This document shows positions 26,892 through 40,561 of a stretch of 64,000 nucleotides of DNA, piece after piece (positions within the stretch are counted from its first letter, which is position 1; each line of letters begins with the position of its first letter). The stretch comes from Chamaea fasciata (taxonomy: Eukaryota > Chordata > Aves > Passeriformes > Sylviidae): positions 2,480,001 through 2,544,000 of the forward strand of contig JARCOQ010000002.1 of NCBI GenBank assembly GCA_029207755.1, in the 5' to 3' direction. A program made the translations under genes and the position numbers. A model generated the notes under the pieces. It had not been told where the DNA came from. It did no database searches and was given only the letters and a program-made list of their open reading frames with translations.

Positions 26892-29800
26892 TTGGGTTTT
26901 ATAGCTGAGGGGATTTGTGCAGAGATTTTGATGAAAACTGTAAAATATTTACTATTAACATACAGCATCTAACAGAAAAAAATGTTACTGAAGCACAAAC
27001 TATACCGGTTCACACCCCTGGACCCTCATTTCTAATTTATTTCTTGTCAACAGAACAAAATGGATTTGGCATCTCTGTTTAACGTTCACACTTCTGAAAC
27101 TGCTGCTGCGGCCCTTTCCAGCAGGCACTGGAGTTATGCTCCAGTGAAATTAAAGGGATTTCATTTGCCCCTATCTCTGGCAACTGAACAAGGGAGTTGA
27201 TAAGAGGAAGTCTTTTGCCAATCATCCCCCAGCTCAGGAGTGAGACAAGGTAGTGTCTGTGAGTCAGGAAATGATTGAGCAGATTATATTTGTCTGCATT
27301 AGAGAAAAAAATTAAAAAATTAAAAAATAATAGAAACCAAACAAAAAAAAAGCCCCTCTACAATTTTTCAAAAATTTCATAAAATGACACAGGACCTACT
27401 GGACAAAAATTCAATTCCATTTCTGTGTTGTAACTGTCAGTTTACAGTGGAAGGGCTGCTTTTTAGCAGTGCCTAATAACTACACGAGACAAATTCAGCA
27501 AACGTAATGATATTGGCTTTCTCTGTTGTCATCTCTCTAAAAGCAAGGCCTAGTTTTTTAAATTACAGATGCAGAAGCATCGCTGTCAGTAACCAAATCA
27601 CAAACATCAAAAGCCACGTTTTGAAAAGCCAGAAAAATCATGCATTCTTTGTTTCAAACAGAAGGTTTTCTCAACTTTCACACTGCTGTAAACTGTTGTT
27701 AACTCCAGTGGGATCTGAATGGATATTTTTTGCTGTTGGTTCCAGTTTCAGAGTGTTTGAAGTGAACTGCGATCAGTGTTCATGTTGAGAGGAAAGTTGG
27801 CTGGGAGTGAGGATGTGACTGAACCGCTGTATTTTCAGACTAAGTTGGGGTTTTTCCATGGAAAGTACTGGAAGTATGTAATATTTAATTACATGTATGA
27901 AATATTTTCACTTTTTCCTCAGATAAGGACCACTGTGAAATCATTTAGGGGCTTGGAAAATAAGATTGGCAATTTACAAAAAACGTCTTTCAAGAAGCAT
28001 TTGGAAAAACCCCAATCCTATTCCTTAAAAAACAAATGAGCTACAAATATTGGGTTTGATGCAAATCGACAAATCACTTCAGCTGATCTGAGCATGAATA
28101 TTGGTGTGGACAAAGAGCTTGGCTGGATAAAAATGAAAATGTGCGTATTTTCAATTTATAATGAGATCTAGAGAATACTGATACCCTCCAGACTGAAGTG
28201 CACCAGATGAAATTTGAAACACATTTATGGAAAAATGCAAATATTTTGCGCATGAATTATAATGTGGCTGCAACCCTGTTGTTTATAGCTGAGAAGGAAG
28301 ACACACGATATACCCAAAGTGAAAACACTTGCGAGTGGATGGCAAATTTTTCTTCATTCCTGCAAAAACATTCCATAGGTCCTGACAGTCCTTGGGTTTC
28401 CAGTCCATGCCCAGAGCCATTGGTCCAATTCAGGTTTCACTGACCTGTTTTACCATGAGCAGGGGCCATGCAAAAAGTCCCTTCCAACACAGGTTTCCAC
28501 TGTATGGCTTCAGGCCAAGCGTAAGAAATTGCAGCACCAAAATCACGCGCCTTATTGGTGATGATTTTAGGAGGATCAAATAAATTGCGCATGAATTTAA
28601 AGGTGAGGGTGGTGTAGCAGAGAATTCAAGCCCTGCTATTTTACACAGTTAAATTCTGAATTAGTTGAAACCTAAGGGTGGTAGCACTTTCTCAGAGACT
28701 CACAAATATCGATGCACAAAGAGAGTTTTTCTCCCTTTTTGTTCAAACGGTGCCCTTGGCTAGAAATCTTAAAAAGAACAGCTCTGCACTTTTAACATGG
28801 TATTTTGATTTCCTTTTTGGTTACGATCTGAGGGTAATCTGACATCTAGACTGGCTTCACACTTTTCTACGGGCAACGTGTGACAAGAGAGGAAACTGAG
28901 ATGGGAGCATTATCTACATGATATGAGGAAAAGCAGCAAGACATCCTAATAAACCACACTTACCCACGTCAGAGCAGCAGCATTTATAATTGGCACAATG
29001 TTAACTCAGTTTCAGAGTGTAAGTCAGCACATATTTTGTCTCTTTTCTAGGAGGAACAGAAAATCCTCACCAGTATTAATTTAGTTACAGCACATTATGA
29101 ACTTTTAGGCAGGGAAACATGTCCAGAACTTGGTGAGTGTCCTCAAAAGGGAAGTATTCATGACAGTTCCAATTCTTTTTTTATATAATCCCATTTTGTG
29201 AAAGTGAGAGATTGCTGGAAACATTTTCCCTTAAAGAGGAAAAAATTGTAGTCACTTTCCCTTGCAGATGGGAGGTATCAGGGAAGCAGCTTTAACCACA
29301 GAAAGGGAATAGTTTTGCTGCAAGGAGTAATACAAATCAGATGCATCTTCAAAATTAATTCCACTGCATTTTTTTTTTTTTGCCACTAGTTTCAGAATCT
29401 AGGGAAAATAACACATAAATAAATGAAAATGTGGCTGCTTTCTACCTTAGGGATGTAGAATGGATTAATTTAATTTAATTAGATGAATGTGCTGCTTAAG
29501 TGGAAAACAGTTCCTTGGTGGAGTAAACAGACAAGAAGGCTGAACTTCTGAAACTTTAACAAAGTTCAAATTAAGCTCCCTCGAAGAAGTTTCCCTTTGA
29601 TTCCTTTAGAAAGAAGGAGAAAAAAATCCCAAACAACAAAACATATTATTAATGATCAGAAATGAAGGGATTTTTCCTAATTGTGTAGAATTGTTTCCCC
29701 ACCACATCTTTTTGTTTTCAAGTTCAGATTGTATCCAGTTTTAGAATTTACTTTTCCCCCCCATCATAGTCACATCAACTGTTTACTGTGCTCCTTTCCA

Positions 29801-32800
29801 GTAAAAGCATGCAAGATGGTGATGAGTGCCAATGTTTGCCATGGTTTCAAGTTTTTTCAGACAGGATGAAATGCTATCACAATGTCTCTTATGTCCAGAT
29901 CATAAAATCAGTAGTTTTTCACAAAAGCAGATGGGGAGAAACGTGAATATAACAACAAAGACGTTGCTTTCAGTATGTATGGAACCTTCCTCTTCGCAAA
30001 GCCTGATTATTTCTTATTTCTGAAGTTAAGGCATCATCCAGACTAAGAGTCCCAGATTGGCTGTAAATGTGTGCAACTGTGATTTAAAATTTCATGTTCT
30101 TTAAGCACTAATGAAAAACAAATGACAAAACAAGTTTTGTTCTCACAAAAACAGAGAAAGATTTTATCTCTGCAAGAAGAATAAGGCTCATTTTCATTCT
30201 CTTACCTGCTTTACATGTTTGGTTTGTTTATGTAGTTGATTTTGGCTGCTTGAAACGAACTCTAAAAGAAACTTACTGTGTTCTGCCTTCCCTGTTAAAT
30301 CTGGCACAGGGGATGGAATCAGTGCTGGGAAAGATTATTTCTTGCAGGAATAATAAAGCAATAGGAACATTGCTGCCTTTTTTTTTTTTTTTCACTCTCC
30401 TAAAGTGGATTTGGATATACCCAGTGGTTTGAAAAAAATCCTACACTGTAATGTCCCACGAGGAATTGCATGCTTATTTTTGGATTTATTTGAAAATGCA
30501 AGCTCAAGTTCTTAAATTCAGTCTGTGGATAAGAAATCTCATCAAACGGGGAGTAATTCCACTCAGGGCAGCAGGAACTCTCCACACCTGACTCACTGCA
30601 GGTAACAGGAGTTACAAAAGGGGAAAAGACAGAGATTCAAACTTATAATTTAGGTGTATTGATGGTACTGCCTGCATAGGAAGAAGTTTTGAAACCTTTC
30701 CCTGACAATCATTTCAGGTGCAGTATTCCTTGACGGAATATTCACTGTATTAGTCACAGCCTCACTCCTGTTCCTGTGCCCAGTATTTAATTTATCTTTC
30801 CCCTTTTTTTTCTTCTCTGGTTCTCCGAGCAAGTGTCTCTTGGACTTCATTGTTCTAGTGAGAGTTCATTTATGTTCAGAATAATTATATTGTTATACAA
30901 ATTTATTTCAAATCACACCTACCAAATCCCTACTACCTGTAGCAGGCCTTACAGCTACCTGGATCCCCCTGAGGCTTTTCAGACCTTCATCCAAGACCTT
31001 ATTGTGTAAATAAAAGTTACTTTTAAATTGATTATTGCAGAATAGAACGCACTGCCCACTGTGGGAACGTGCAGCTCTGACCAAAGTGTCTTGATGTGGG
31101 CACAAATTTTAAATCTGAGATCAGTTATTGACCAGCTCTGGGTCACTTAAACTTGCTGCCCTGTGAACCCTTCATCAGTGTTGTTAGATCATGATCGTTC
31201 TAAGCTCTGTGACTTCTGTGTGATAGGGTTGGCCTGTGACATCAGAAATAGTAATTAAATAACATTGTGATAACCTTTGCGAACGGGCTCATTTGGATTC
31301 ACAGAGCAAACAGCACCACTGCAGACATCATTTGCATCTCACGTGGCTGGTGCTTTTCTGACTGAACCACACAGATTATCAAAATTCACTGTTTGTCATA
31401 TTTTCCTCAAAAATTCCAAGTGGTTTTTTTGTATTTTTCCAAGTTTAAATTCTTGAAGTAAACTTATATTTTAAAAAGACTATTGCTGGAAAAAGTCTGG
31501 AAACTTATGTTTGTATTTCCCGATGTTAAAAACCCAGAGAGAGGTGTAGCAAGCTTCCACTTTCATTTATGAAAAACTGAAAATTAGCTAAGGAGAATGT
31601 AGAACTTTTGGAAGGTGTCGCTGTGGTTTAGTGAGGAACAAACCTTGGAGTTGCCCAAAGCAGACAAGAAATTTTGCAAATCTGCTTTAAAAAAATGTGG
31701 AGCCGTAACACATAAAAAGTGTTTGATTTTTCGGTCTCAGGACAAACTGACATTTTGATCCTTCACAGTCTTCCTTGTCGGTATTATTTGGGTTAAGAAA
31801 ATTTTAGGAGAAGAAAGTTCCTTAACTACTCTCTTCCTGTTCTGCATGGTGTGAAGAAATCAGAGCTAATAACAAATGTGGTGGCCCACTGGCAGACTCT
31901 GGGCGCAACACGTAAAATATGTGACATAATTATCTATATATCTCCTAAGCATATGTGCCTTTTAATTTCTCCCTTGGCAGCTGCTAATGTAATTTTGAGC
32001 CACGGTGGAAGGAGTATAATCACCTTGGGGTCAGGGAAAACGTGCATTTGAGTGACTAAATGCCCCAATTGGATCAGGACTTTATTTGGCTGCCCTGATT
32101 GATCTATCCCGAGGTGCAGAAAGGCAAATGAGGGTCGTTCAGTCACTCAGGGCTCTTCAGTCCTGGTGGGATGTGCTTGGCAAGGGCTCTAGGGACATGT
32201 TTGGCTTCACTGGGGGCTTCCCTGTGAACCAACCTGGTTTCACAGGTACTCTGTCCATCCGTCCCCTGGGGAGGGGCTGGGGCACCAACAGAGCTGCGTC
32301 ACAAGCCGGAGGGCATTCTGGGCTTCTGCCTTTTGGGGGCTCTTGGAGCCTATGCTTTTTGTCTGCCTCAATTTCGTTCCTGACCCATCTGTTTTTAAAA
32401 GAAATCCCCGCAGTTCCCCGCTGTTCAGCGCGTTGCTGATGAACAGTGACGAAACAAACCTCAGCTCCCTTAGAGACTCTTGGTGCGTTTGAGGTTTTTG
32501 CCTGCTTGAAAGGGCTAGGAGGACACGTCACATGGATCTTCTTCTAACCCTGGTTGCTGTGTCTCACAGACAGTGCCTGTACCCTAGCAGAAAAATGTGA
32601 TGACTTGAGCTGCAGCTGATGGGAATTGCCTCAGATGCACAGGCAAAGGCAGCTGCGGGCCCAAGGCTCCAATTTTAAGAGTGAATCCTGACTTCATTGA
32701 CCACAAAGTAACACATCCCTGGTTATCGTTACCATCCAGATAGGGGATGCCCAACTTTATGGCCACATTCCAGAACATTGAGAATTCCCTTTTTCCCTTG

Positions 32801-35800
32801 GGGGAGATGTAAAGAGGAGACCTCAAAGCAGGTGCTGCCTTGGAACAGGTCTGGCACAGCCCCCCTGGTTCATATTTAGGAGTGTGAATCAGCCTCCATC
32901 ACCTGGCTGCTCACAGTCACGTCCTTTAAAGCTGGGGCAGCCTCTGCAAAGCCTGGCCAGCAGCTCCTGCTTTTTCTGGAGCTCGGGGGAAGCTGGGAGC
33001 CCTGATGGCCTCGTGCAGCTGGGCTTCCTGAGAAAATCTGGGATCTGTGCAGCTTTGTCACCTCACTGTGCCGGCCTCTGGGCTAGTTCTTCCTCCACAT
33101 ATTCACATTTTCACCTGACACCCTGCTAAGGAGATAGACGTTGCAGTAACTGGGACTGCCAAGCTCTGTCACTTGCTGAAGGCAGGCAACTCCTTCACCT
33201 AACAAAGCTTTTCATTGCAATCAAATGAAACGGGGAATTAAATGGCCAAGCAGTTTGTCAGCAAGTCAGGATAAATATGACAACTCTGCCCGATTGCAGG
33301 GAGGTTAGTACTGCTCAGAATTGCTGTTCTACCGAGAAGCAGATCAGAAGAATGAGTGCAGCTGGTGGTTTCTGACCTGCCTGTGTTGTCTGGGAAATGT
33401 CATAGCTGCAAAGAAGCACGGGAGGGACATGAAGGAGAGGAGGAAGAAGCAGAGGACCTGATAACTGGAAACTAAAGAGCCTGGCAACTGCAGATAAGCA
33501 GATGCTTATTACTTAATCTGTGAAGAAGTATCACGAGACAGGTAGTGGGGCTGACATGCCACAGAATTTATTTCATGTGTCCTTTTTTGTTTTGCTTCTC
33601 ATTCCTCTTTGGAGCTTAGGGCTGTGCTTTTCCCGTTGGTACAGGAACGCACTGATTTAAGTGCACTGGTGCTACAAAGCTTCCAGACTTTGCAGTTAGT
33701 GGGTTCTGGAATATCTGCGAATCAAACTGAAGGCACAAATGTTGGTTTTTTGGATGCTGAGGTACGTGCTGAGCCACAACTCATAGTCCTTGGTGAACAG
33801 ATCTCAAGGAAGAATTTCCACTCATTTCTACAAACCTGACTTTTTCCAGGACAGCTGCAATGTGAGCTGAAATAGAAATAGTCGTGCCATAGAGTTGGAA
33901 GATACTGTTTTTAAAAAAGCCTCTTACAAAGTCTGCTGTTCTTTAATAAATACAGTGATAACAATAAAAAGGCTTGATGTAATTATACCTGATCCTGTTC
34001 AAAGCTTCTTTCTGTTGACAGAAACATGAAGGACTTGGTAGCTGCAAGAATGCAGTGGTTTAGAGGAGAAAGATCCTTTCAAAGACAGCAAAGGGGGAGA
34101 AACAGTGAATAAAAAGGAAGACACATTACAGATTTTAACCACAGAAGACACTGGAGTATTCAGCCCCAGGAAATTCAAAGAAGGGGGGATTTACTGCAAA
34201 TGTAAGAACAATGTGGTTACGCTGTAGTTTATATCTTGTGGCATTCAAGAAAAGTGGTTAGAAATTGTGTTTTCTGTGCTTAATGAGAGAAAAAGGTTTT
34301 GCTTTGTGCTTTGTAATGTTGAAAGCATTAGGATCCATAAACAGCAGCATAGTTTAATCAAGTTTTACCATCAACTCCTGGATTCTTCCAGAAGTTCCCA
34401 GCATTCTGGCAAAGTTTCCCCTCTGCCATCTGCACCCAGAATCTTCAATTCTCATCTGATGCTCACAAGGAGTCACCACAGAGGTTGTCATTTCCCTGAT
34501 CACAGTTCTGCACTGGTGAAACTGCTTTTTCGTATGAACCAGTCCCAGCTACAGCCTTTTGATACCAACATCATCAAAGCCCGAAAGTAGATCTGGGATA
34601 GTGTCTTTTAAACTTTTTGTGACCTTGAAATCATCCGTGTTTCTGCCTTTTATGTTTTAATTGTAAAGCCAATTTGTGTTTCATGCAGAACACATTTTAT
34701 TCCAGTACATCTGATTCTCAAAATATCCACATTCTGAGGTTTATAGTTCAGTTTAGTCATGCTTTCATTTGTTCAGTTGTCTTTATCATGCAGCATCTCT
34801 AGGGAGAACCTCTCCTGGAACCTTCTCAGGTCATTTGGAAACTTTCTCTGCATCGTTGTCAAAAGCACTGGTGTTAAAGAAACGCCATTTCACTGGCATG
34901 ATGATGACAGTTTTATTTTACTGATTTTTGGGGGGTAGAGAAATTTCCATTCATAAGTAAGGAATGAGAATGCTGGGGAGCTCAGTGTCAGGCTTTGACT
35001 TGCAGCATTTCCTGGAACACCACGGTATCAAGGTTCGAAAAAAGTCACTTCTGAATTCTTTATCAGCGTTCTGCCAGTCCGTGTAAAACGCTTTGCACCA
35101 CTTGGTCGCGTGATTTGGTATTTTACATTTACACATAAAACGCATTTCTCTAGTGTTAAACTTTCCTAAAGAATCTGTCTACCAAAACAAACATTGTGGG
35201 GGAAAAAAAATTTGTGTATTTCCAGTAGAAAAGGGTTTTTTTTTCCCCTCTCAGTGTTTGCTCCATGATATCTGTGGTCTGGAGCAGGTGTTGTGAGAGG
35301 GTTTAATTCTTTGCTAAATGAGGATCGTAGTTATTATCTGCCCAACCATAGCTTTAATTTTGCTGCGAGCACTGTAGTTAAATGCTTCTTAAATGTTTTC
35401 ATTTAGCGAGCAATTTAAAAATTACTGTTAACAATTAGTGCTTGCTTTATGGTCTAAAAAGTATTACTTCTTGCATTTCTATTTTTGAAGCAGTGAATGT
35501 GAGAAGATGGTTTTGAACCTGACCAAGAACTTGTATCTTATATACAGGGTCAGAATAAGTTTGCTTTTGAGTTAATTCTGGCATAGTTGCTTGGCTGGAG
35601 ATACGAAAACAAATTACGATATAAAGATACAGGAACAAAGGTTTCTAAATCAGATTACATTAGCATATGTATTCTTTTAATATAAAAGGGAAAATATCTG
35701 AAAATGTCATTACCTAAAATACACAAAGTTTGGATGCCTTCGTTGCATCAAGTCTTTATGTCAGTGCATCCAGGAACTCCTTTCTTCCCAAATCAGCTTT

Positions 35801-36130
35801 CCAGCATCGGAACAAAGCGGCAAATGCCTTCCCTCTCATCTTTCTTCTTGCCCCCACTGTTTTTAATAATGTCTGTCTGACATGCCAACAATCAGGCACA
35901 TGCTCTGCCGCCGCTGCTGTCTCATCTCAGCTGCCTGAGAATGGCTGGAGAGGGATGAGGAGTGGAATTGCACATCAAGGGTCTCTTTTGTCCGTGGAGC
36001 AACCAGGAGAGCGTTTCCAATTTGCAGTTTGGCACCGGTGCTTCAGAAGCACCACGGATGTTTGATACCCACTTGGTTGCCTGCCACCAAACTCGGGGAT
36101 CAATCAACTGTGTTGTGACAGGAGGCAGCA

Positions 36131-36290
36131 GCAAAAAAAAAACCAAAAAAAACCCCAAAAAAAACCACCAAAGCAGACATGCACATAAACAAAAAAAAAC
36201 CAAAACAAAACAACCAACCAACCAAACAAAAAACCCAACAAAAACACACAAACCAAAAAAAAAAAAAAAAAAAAAAAAGGAAATGAAATG
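36131..36290. repeat. A/C-rich low-complexity tract with A run
   Basis: The tract is composed almost wholly of A and C (AAAACC, CCAA and AAAAC units) with a near-terminal A run of about 26, then AAATG repeats. It generates a false Lys/Thr-rich frame on the plus strand and false Phe-rich frames on the minus strand (35922-36341 and 36100-36441). No retroposon body was recognised upstream, so the A run cannot be called a retroposition tail with confidence. Confidence 0.82.
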
Positions 36291-39200
36291 AAATGCAGGA
36301 AAAAATCTGATTTTTATTTTGAAAACAGCAGGACTTCTCACAGATTGAGAATTTCATTGCAAAACGTGAAGGAGGAGCACGTGTGTCTGTGAGTGTGAAC
36401 ATACGTGTCTGTATTTCTCTTTCATAATATCTCACAGACAAAATATTTCATAATTTGATTCCAGGGACAGTTTTTGAGTTAAACCAGAGATTGCACTGAG
36501 CCATTCTTAGGCAACCACTTCCAAGTTTGTCCAGGACTTCTTGTGGCAGATCTGCATTCTTCTTAATCACTTACAGTCAATCAGATTTTAATTTGTCTTT
36601 GTCTTCAGCCCTGCAAAGTTTGGGCCTGAAATTTTTTCTGCTTCAGGGATCAAAGAGTGTTTTCCCTGTGTGTGTCAGGCACACTTATGGAATGCTCTCC
36701 TATGTTTATTTAGCTCCATAATTATTCCATATTAACAAAAGCAGATTGTTTCAGGAATGTTTTTCAGCAGAGCCTGTTTGAAATCCGGCTTTGTTGGAAT
36801 TATGGCACCTCCGATTCTGCACTTTTCCTTTTGAAATACATTGTAGGAATTCGTTAGGAAATCTATAACAACCCCATTCAGGGATGAATGGCTTATTCTG
36901 CTTCTTATCTTGTTAATCAATATTGTTAACTAGCTGTGATGGACATAATTAATGGAATGACCCTAGCCCCTCCTAATTAGAGATAACTGCCTTGTTCAGT
37001 CACATTCACTCTCCAAAATATAAGTGTGTGAGCATAAATGTCATAATTTATTTTAGACTCTGCCATGATCACTGTGTATTCTATTTTCTTGTTAACAACC
37101 CATTTTAATTCTCGCTCACCCAACAAAGTTGAAAGCCATGAAAGGGCCCTCTTACCCCTCTGAGCTGGATGGCCAAATAACACATTATTACCTTGCACCC
37201 TTACAGTCAGGAGGGTAGAATGAGAACTCCACTACTTGGCTCTGCCTTCAATCCATTGCCCAACAGCTTCTCAGGATGAGAGATGTCTTAGCTTGAAGTT
37301 AAAAGGCGCTTGCATCAGAAAAAAACCTGGGGTTTGGTATGCATTTCATGTATCCTTTTATCAGCTTTATTATTTGTTGTGCTTTTGCTGAGCTTCCTTG
37401 AAGAAGAACAAAAGGGTACACTTATTATGCAGCTATTTCATGAGAGCTATTTAAAATAACATTTGAGGAGGAAAAAACAAATCAAAATGAATAAAAGCCT
37501 GGCAAACACATGATGAAACGGAATGAATATCAGCGCTATTAAATTAATAAGCTTGCAAAGCATTATTTATGGTATCTCAATGGAAGTTTTGAAATTGATA
37601 GTGACTTCTCCAAATTAATTGAGTACCTTTGTTGTGTTTCAGGAATACAGATCCAAACTCACCGTGCCTGCTTCGCGTGGGGAAAATTGCTCCACCTGCC
37701 AAAAACCTCAGGAGTTTCATCTGATTTTCATCTTCTCTAGGTAAACAGTGGAGGTATTGACTCAGGACGGCATTCATTCATCCAGCAAAGCTGTGCAGTC
37801 TGAGATTGCCTGCAGACACTTGTCCTTGCTGTCACAAGCTGCCCATTAAAAGAGTGCTTGAAGCAGGTTTGACCTCTCCACGGCCAAATCTGCAGAAGGG
37901 CGGATGCAGGATTTGGTGTTGAGGACTGACATGCTCAGGATGGGCTCAAACCTCCTGCCAGCTCCAAGGCCTGAGGTGTTACTCCTGTGAGGAGCATCTC
38001 ACGTGCTTGGGGCTGGGGGACATCCCTCAGCTGTGTCCCCAGAGACCTGCAGAGAGGCACAGGATCAGCCACATCTGCACACCGGGTGATAGGACTGGAG
38101 GGGCAGAGGATGGAATGGAGCCTCCAAAACCAGATTTTTTGGATATTACCTTTGCTGCATTGACTAATACTCGCTGGTGCAAATCAGATGGAGATAGAGG
38201 TGTCCACTTCTCCAAAAATGGAGTGTCAACAGAACCAGAGCTGTCTCCTCAGAGCGAGCTGGCTGCTTCCTGATGGCTTTGAATTGTGGTGAGTGGCTGA
38301 CATTCCAGTCCTTTTTGCTATGGCTGGGAAATCTCCCTGAGTGCCCACATTTCACCATTACAAGTACATCTGCTAATTCTTCCAGGATAAACTATTTCTG
38401 TACGACACTAGTTGGCTCCAGATGCACTAAATTTGGTTATTTCTGTTGTAGCTTCTCGTGCAGGAATGACAGCTGGAGAGACCCACTGAGAAGTGAACAA
38501 GGAAGATGGAAGAGCACTGACAGAAACAATCCCACCCCTGACATTGTTTCGCTTTGCTGTTCCATTTCTCTTCCCTCATTTGTGCTTCCCCTTTCCTCTG
38601 ATCAAGTTTTTTCTGGAATTTATTTTTTTTAGTGAGAGCTCTTCTCTTTTTCTTTATAAGAACAATTCCCTTGTGTTAAAAAAATTGTCTAAGTGATGAT
38701 TTCCAAGTCTCTAACTGCTCAAATTTTACAGTAAAAATGAAAATCTCGTGTATAATGTGGTGAAGGTTTTAACTTTGTAGTGTTTGGCTTATTATAAGGG
38801 TCCTTCTCTTGTAGCATTCAGCTTGCAATGGGTGTGATTTTGCAGAGAGCCAGGTTCCCCCAATGTGAGCTTTAAACAAGATATTGCACGAGAACTCATG
38901 ATTTCCAGAAAACATTCAGTGATATGTACAAGAAGCAATAGATTGGATTGAATAACAGAACAGGAACAGCCAGTTCTGTGTTAAGTCTTTCTCGCATATC
39001 TACTTCTGCAAGCAGATTTTCAATTCTGCCACTTACTGCAAATGTTGTTTGTCAGTACCACGCACCAGTTCATGGTAAGCAGTAAAAGTCTTGTTTATCA
39101 AGCTGGTTCTTTTTCCCCTCATTGTTCCACTTAGAATGCTGGTATCCTTAAAAAAATAGGAAAATTTCCAACCAGAATTTCCAAGTTTTGCTCCTTCGAC

Positions 39201-39909
39201 TGGCAGTCATCACCTGGAAGGTGTTACACACCACACAGTGAGCCAGGCCATCTCCCCATGTCCTCCCTGCAGAACCTTGTGGGAGCCCGCTATAGATAAC
39301 TATCAAAGCTTTGTGCCTCATTCCTTTCTTCTGAGGTGTTATCAAAGCAGCATTTCCCCTTTTCATATTGTCTATCTTGACATTTTTGCTTCCATTGAAA
39401 TGTTCCTAACTTGAGCTTCTGAGATGAGCAAGTGTTTCATCTGCTGAGGGTTGTTCTCAGTAAGGGTGAAAGACCCAGGGATTTTTTGGACTGAAAGAGG
39501 CAGAGAAAGAACTTTTCCCGATCCAGTTTCTATCTGGTACATTAGGTTTTGTTTCTCTTTAATTCCTTGCATATTTTATTGGGTTAATACAATGACTTGG
39601 TGGCTCAGGACTGTATTCTCATAGAGCTTTAAATGACATTGTTCTTGGCTGGTATTTCCAGACACTGCTATAATGCAAAAATAAAAACAAAAAAAAAAGA
39701 AAAGCAAAGAAGAAAAGATAAGATTATACGTGCTGTTTATTTTCATGTTTGTACCTGTAGGGATGTGTTGGTGGGGAGGGTGTGGTGAGATGATAAAAAG
39801 GTTATGAAAGGCAGTTATTCCTTCCTGTGAAATCAGGAACTCCTAACGGCACCTAATTCGATTCTGAGACTGCAGTGAAAAGGACCAGGACGACGTAAAG
39901 GTAGCACAA

Positions 39910-39911
<2 letters not shown>

Positions 39912-39941
<30 letters not shown>

Positions 39942-39950
39942 CAAAAAAAA
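39912..39950 (+). repeat. (AAAAC)n pentanucleotide repeat
   Basis: C residues recur every five bases at 39917, 39922, 39927, 39932, 39937 and 39942 in an otherwise pure A tract, giving six AAAAC units followed by an A run. It is a simple microsatellite, probably length-variable. Confidence 0.9.
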
Positions 39951-40514
39951 TAATTGAAAAATTATAATGGAAAAATCTATATTTCAAGCACTGGCAGGAA
40001 TATATTTATGCATGGACAGTATTCTGTGATTGATCTGCAATAAAACTGAGTGAGACACAGAACCAACACAGAGGTGTTTGTGTCACTCTGCAACATCCAC
40101 TGGAGATAAATATGAAATACACTCATATTTCTTGGGAGATCTGTTTTAAGCCTTCGTCCTTACAACGTGCCCTTAACTCTTGTAGTGGATTTGTAACAAA
40201 TTCCTTGCTTCTGATGGAGTCTTGTTCATCTTTTTCACCCATGAAATGGCTTCGGAATTCTGTCCTCAATATTTAAATGGTTGCCTTAAACCAAAGAGCC
40301 TACAGTTCCCAAAACACGTGATGAGAGACAAGAGCCCTGATTTCTCTCAGTCAAATCTCTTTATCCCCCATTTTCTGTTACACAAAGAAAACCATCTGTC
40401 ACGTTGTCATTAAACTTATTTTTCTATTAACCACAAAGTAGAAAAATGTCTGGTAAGTTGAAGTTGCCTCAGTCTTTCACTGGGTTTATTATTATTTTTT
40501 TTTTTTTTTAATAA

Positions 40515-40561
40515 TTGGACTCGGTGATGTTAAAGGTACTTTCCAACCTTAATGATTCTTT
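40515..40561 (+). mobile_element. CR1 LINE 3'-tip fragment
   Basis: The phrase TTGGACTCGGTGATGTTAAA followed by GGTACTTTCCAACCTTAATG and ATTCTT follows the standard avian CR1 3' end (GTTGGACT..GATGATC..AAGGTC..TTCCAACC..AATGATTCTATG) with few mismatches. Only about 47 bp remain, consistent with extreme 5' truncation, which is usual for CR1. A T run lies just upstream. It is non-coding and inactive. Confidence 0.75.

Larger units (their letters stand above)
18721..40514. other. Gene-free AT-rich sequence
   Basis: No exon, RNA gene or intact mobile element was supported over nearly 22 kb. Slightly GC-richer patches occur near 32060-32560, 32840-33130 and 37850-38280. Their open frames (the longest are a 124-codon minus-strand frame at 32157-32531 and a 117-codon plus-strand frame at 32086-32439) overlap on opposite strands and have no recognisable domain. 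Possible weak CR1 similarity near 28455-28510 is noted under findings. The stretch reads as intergenic DNA. Confidence 0.5.

Noticed and set aside
32086..32531. Overlapping 117- and 124-codon frames on opposite strands
   Set aside because: A mildly GC-richer patch gives open frames on both strands; no domain, start context or splice structure singles out either.
35922..36441. Phe-rich minus-strand frames of 113-139 codons
   Set aside because: Artefacts of the A/C-rich tract at 36131-36290.
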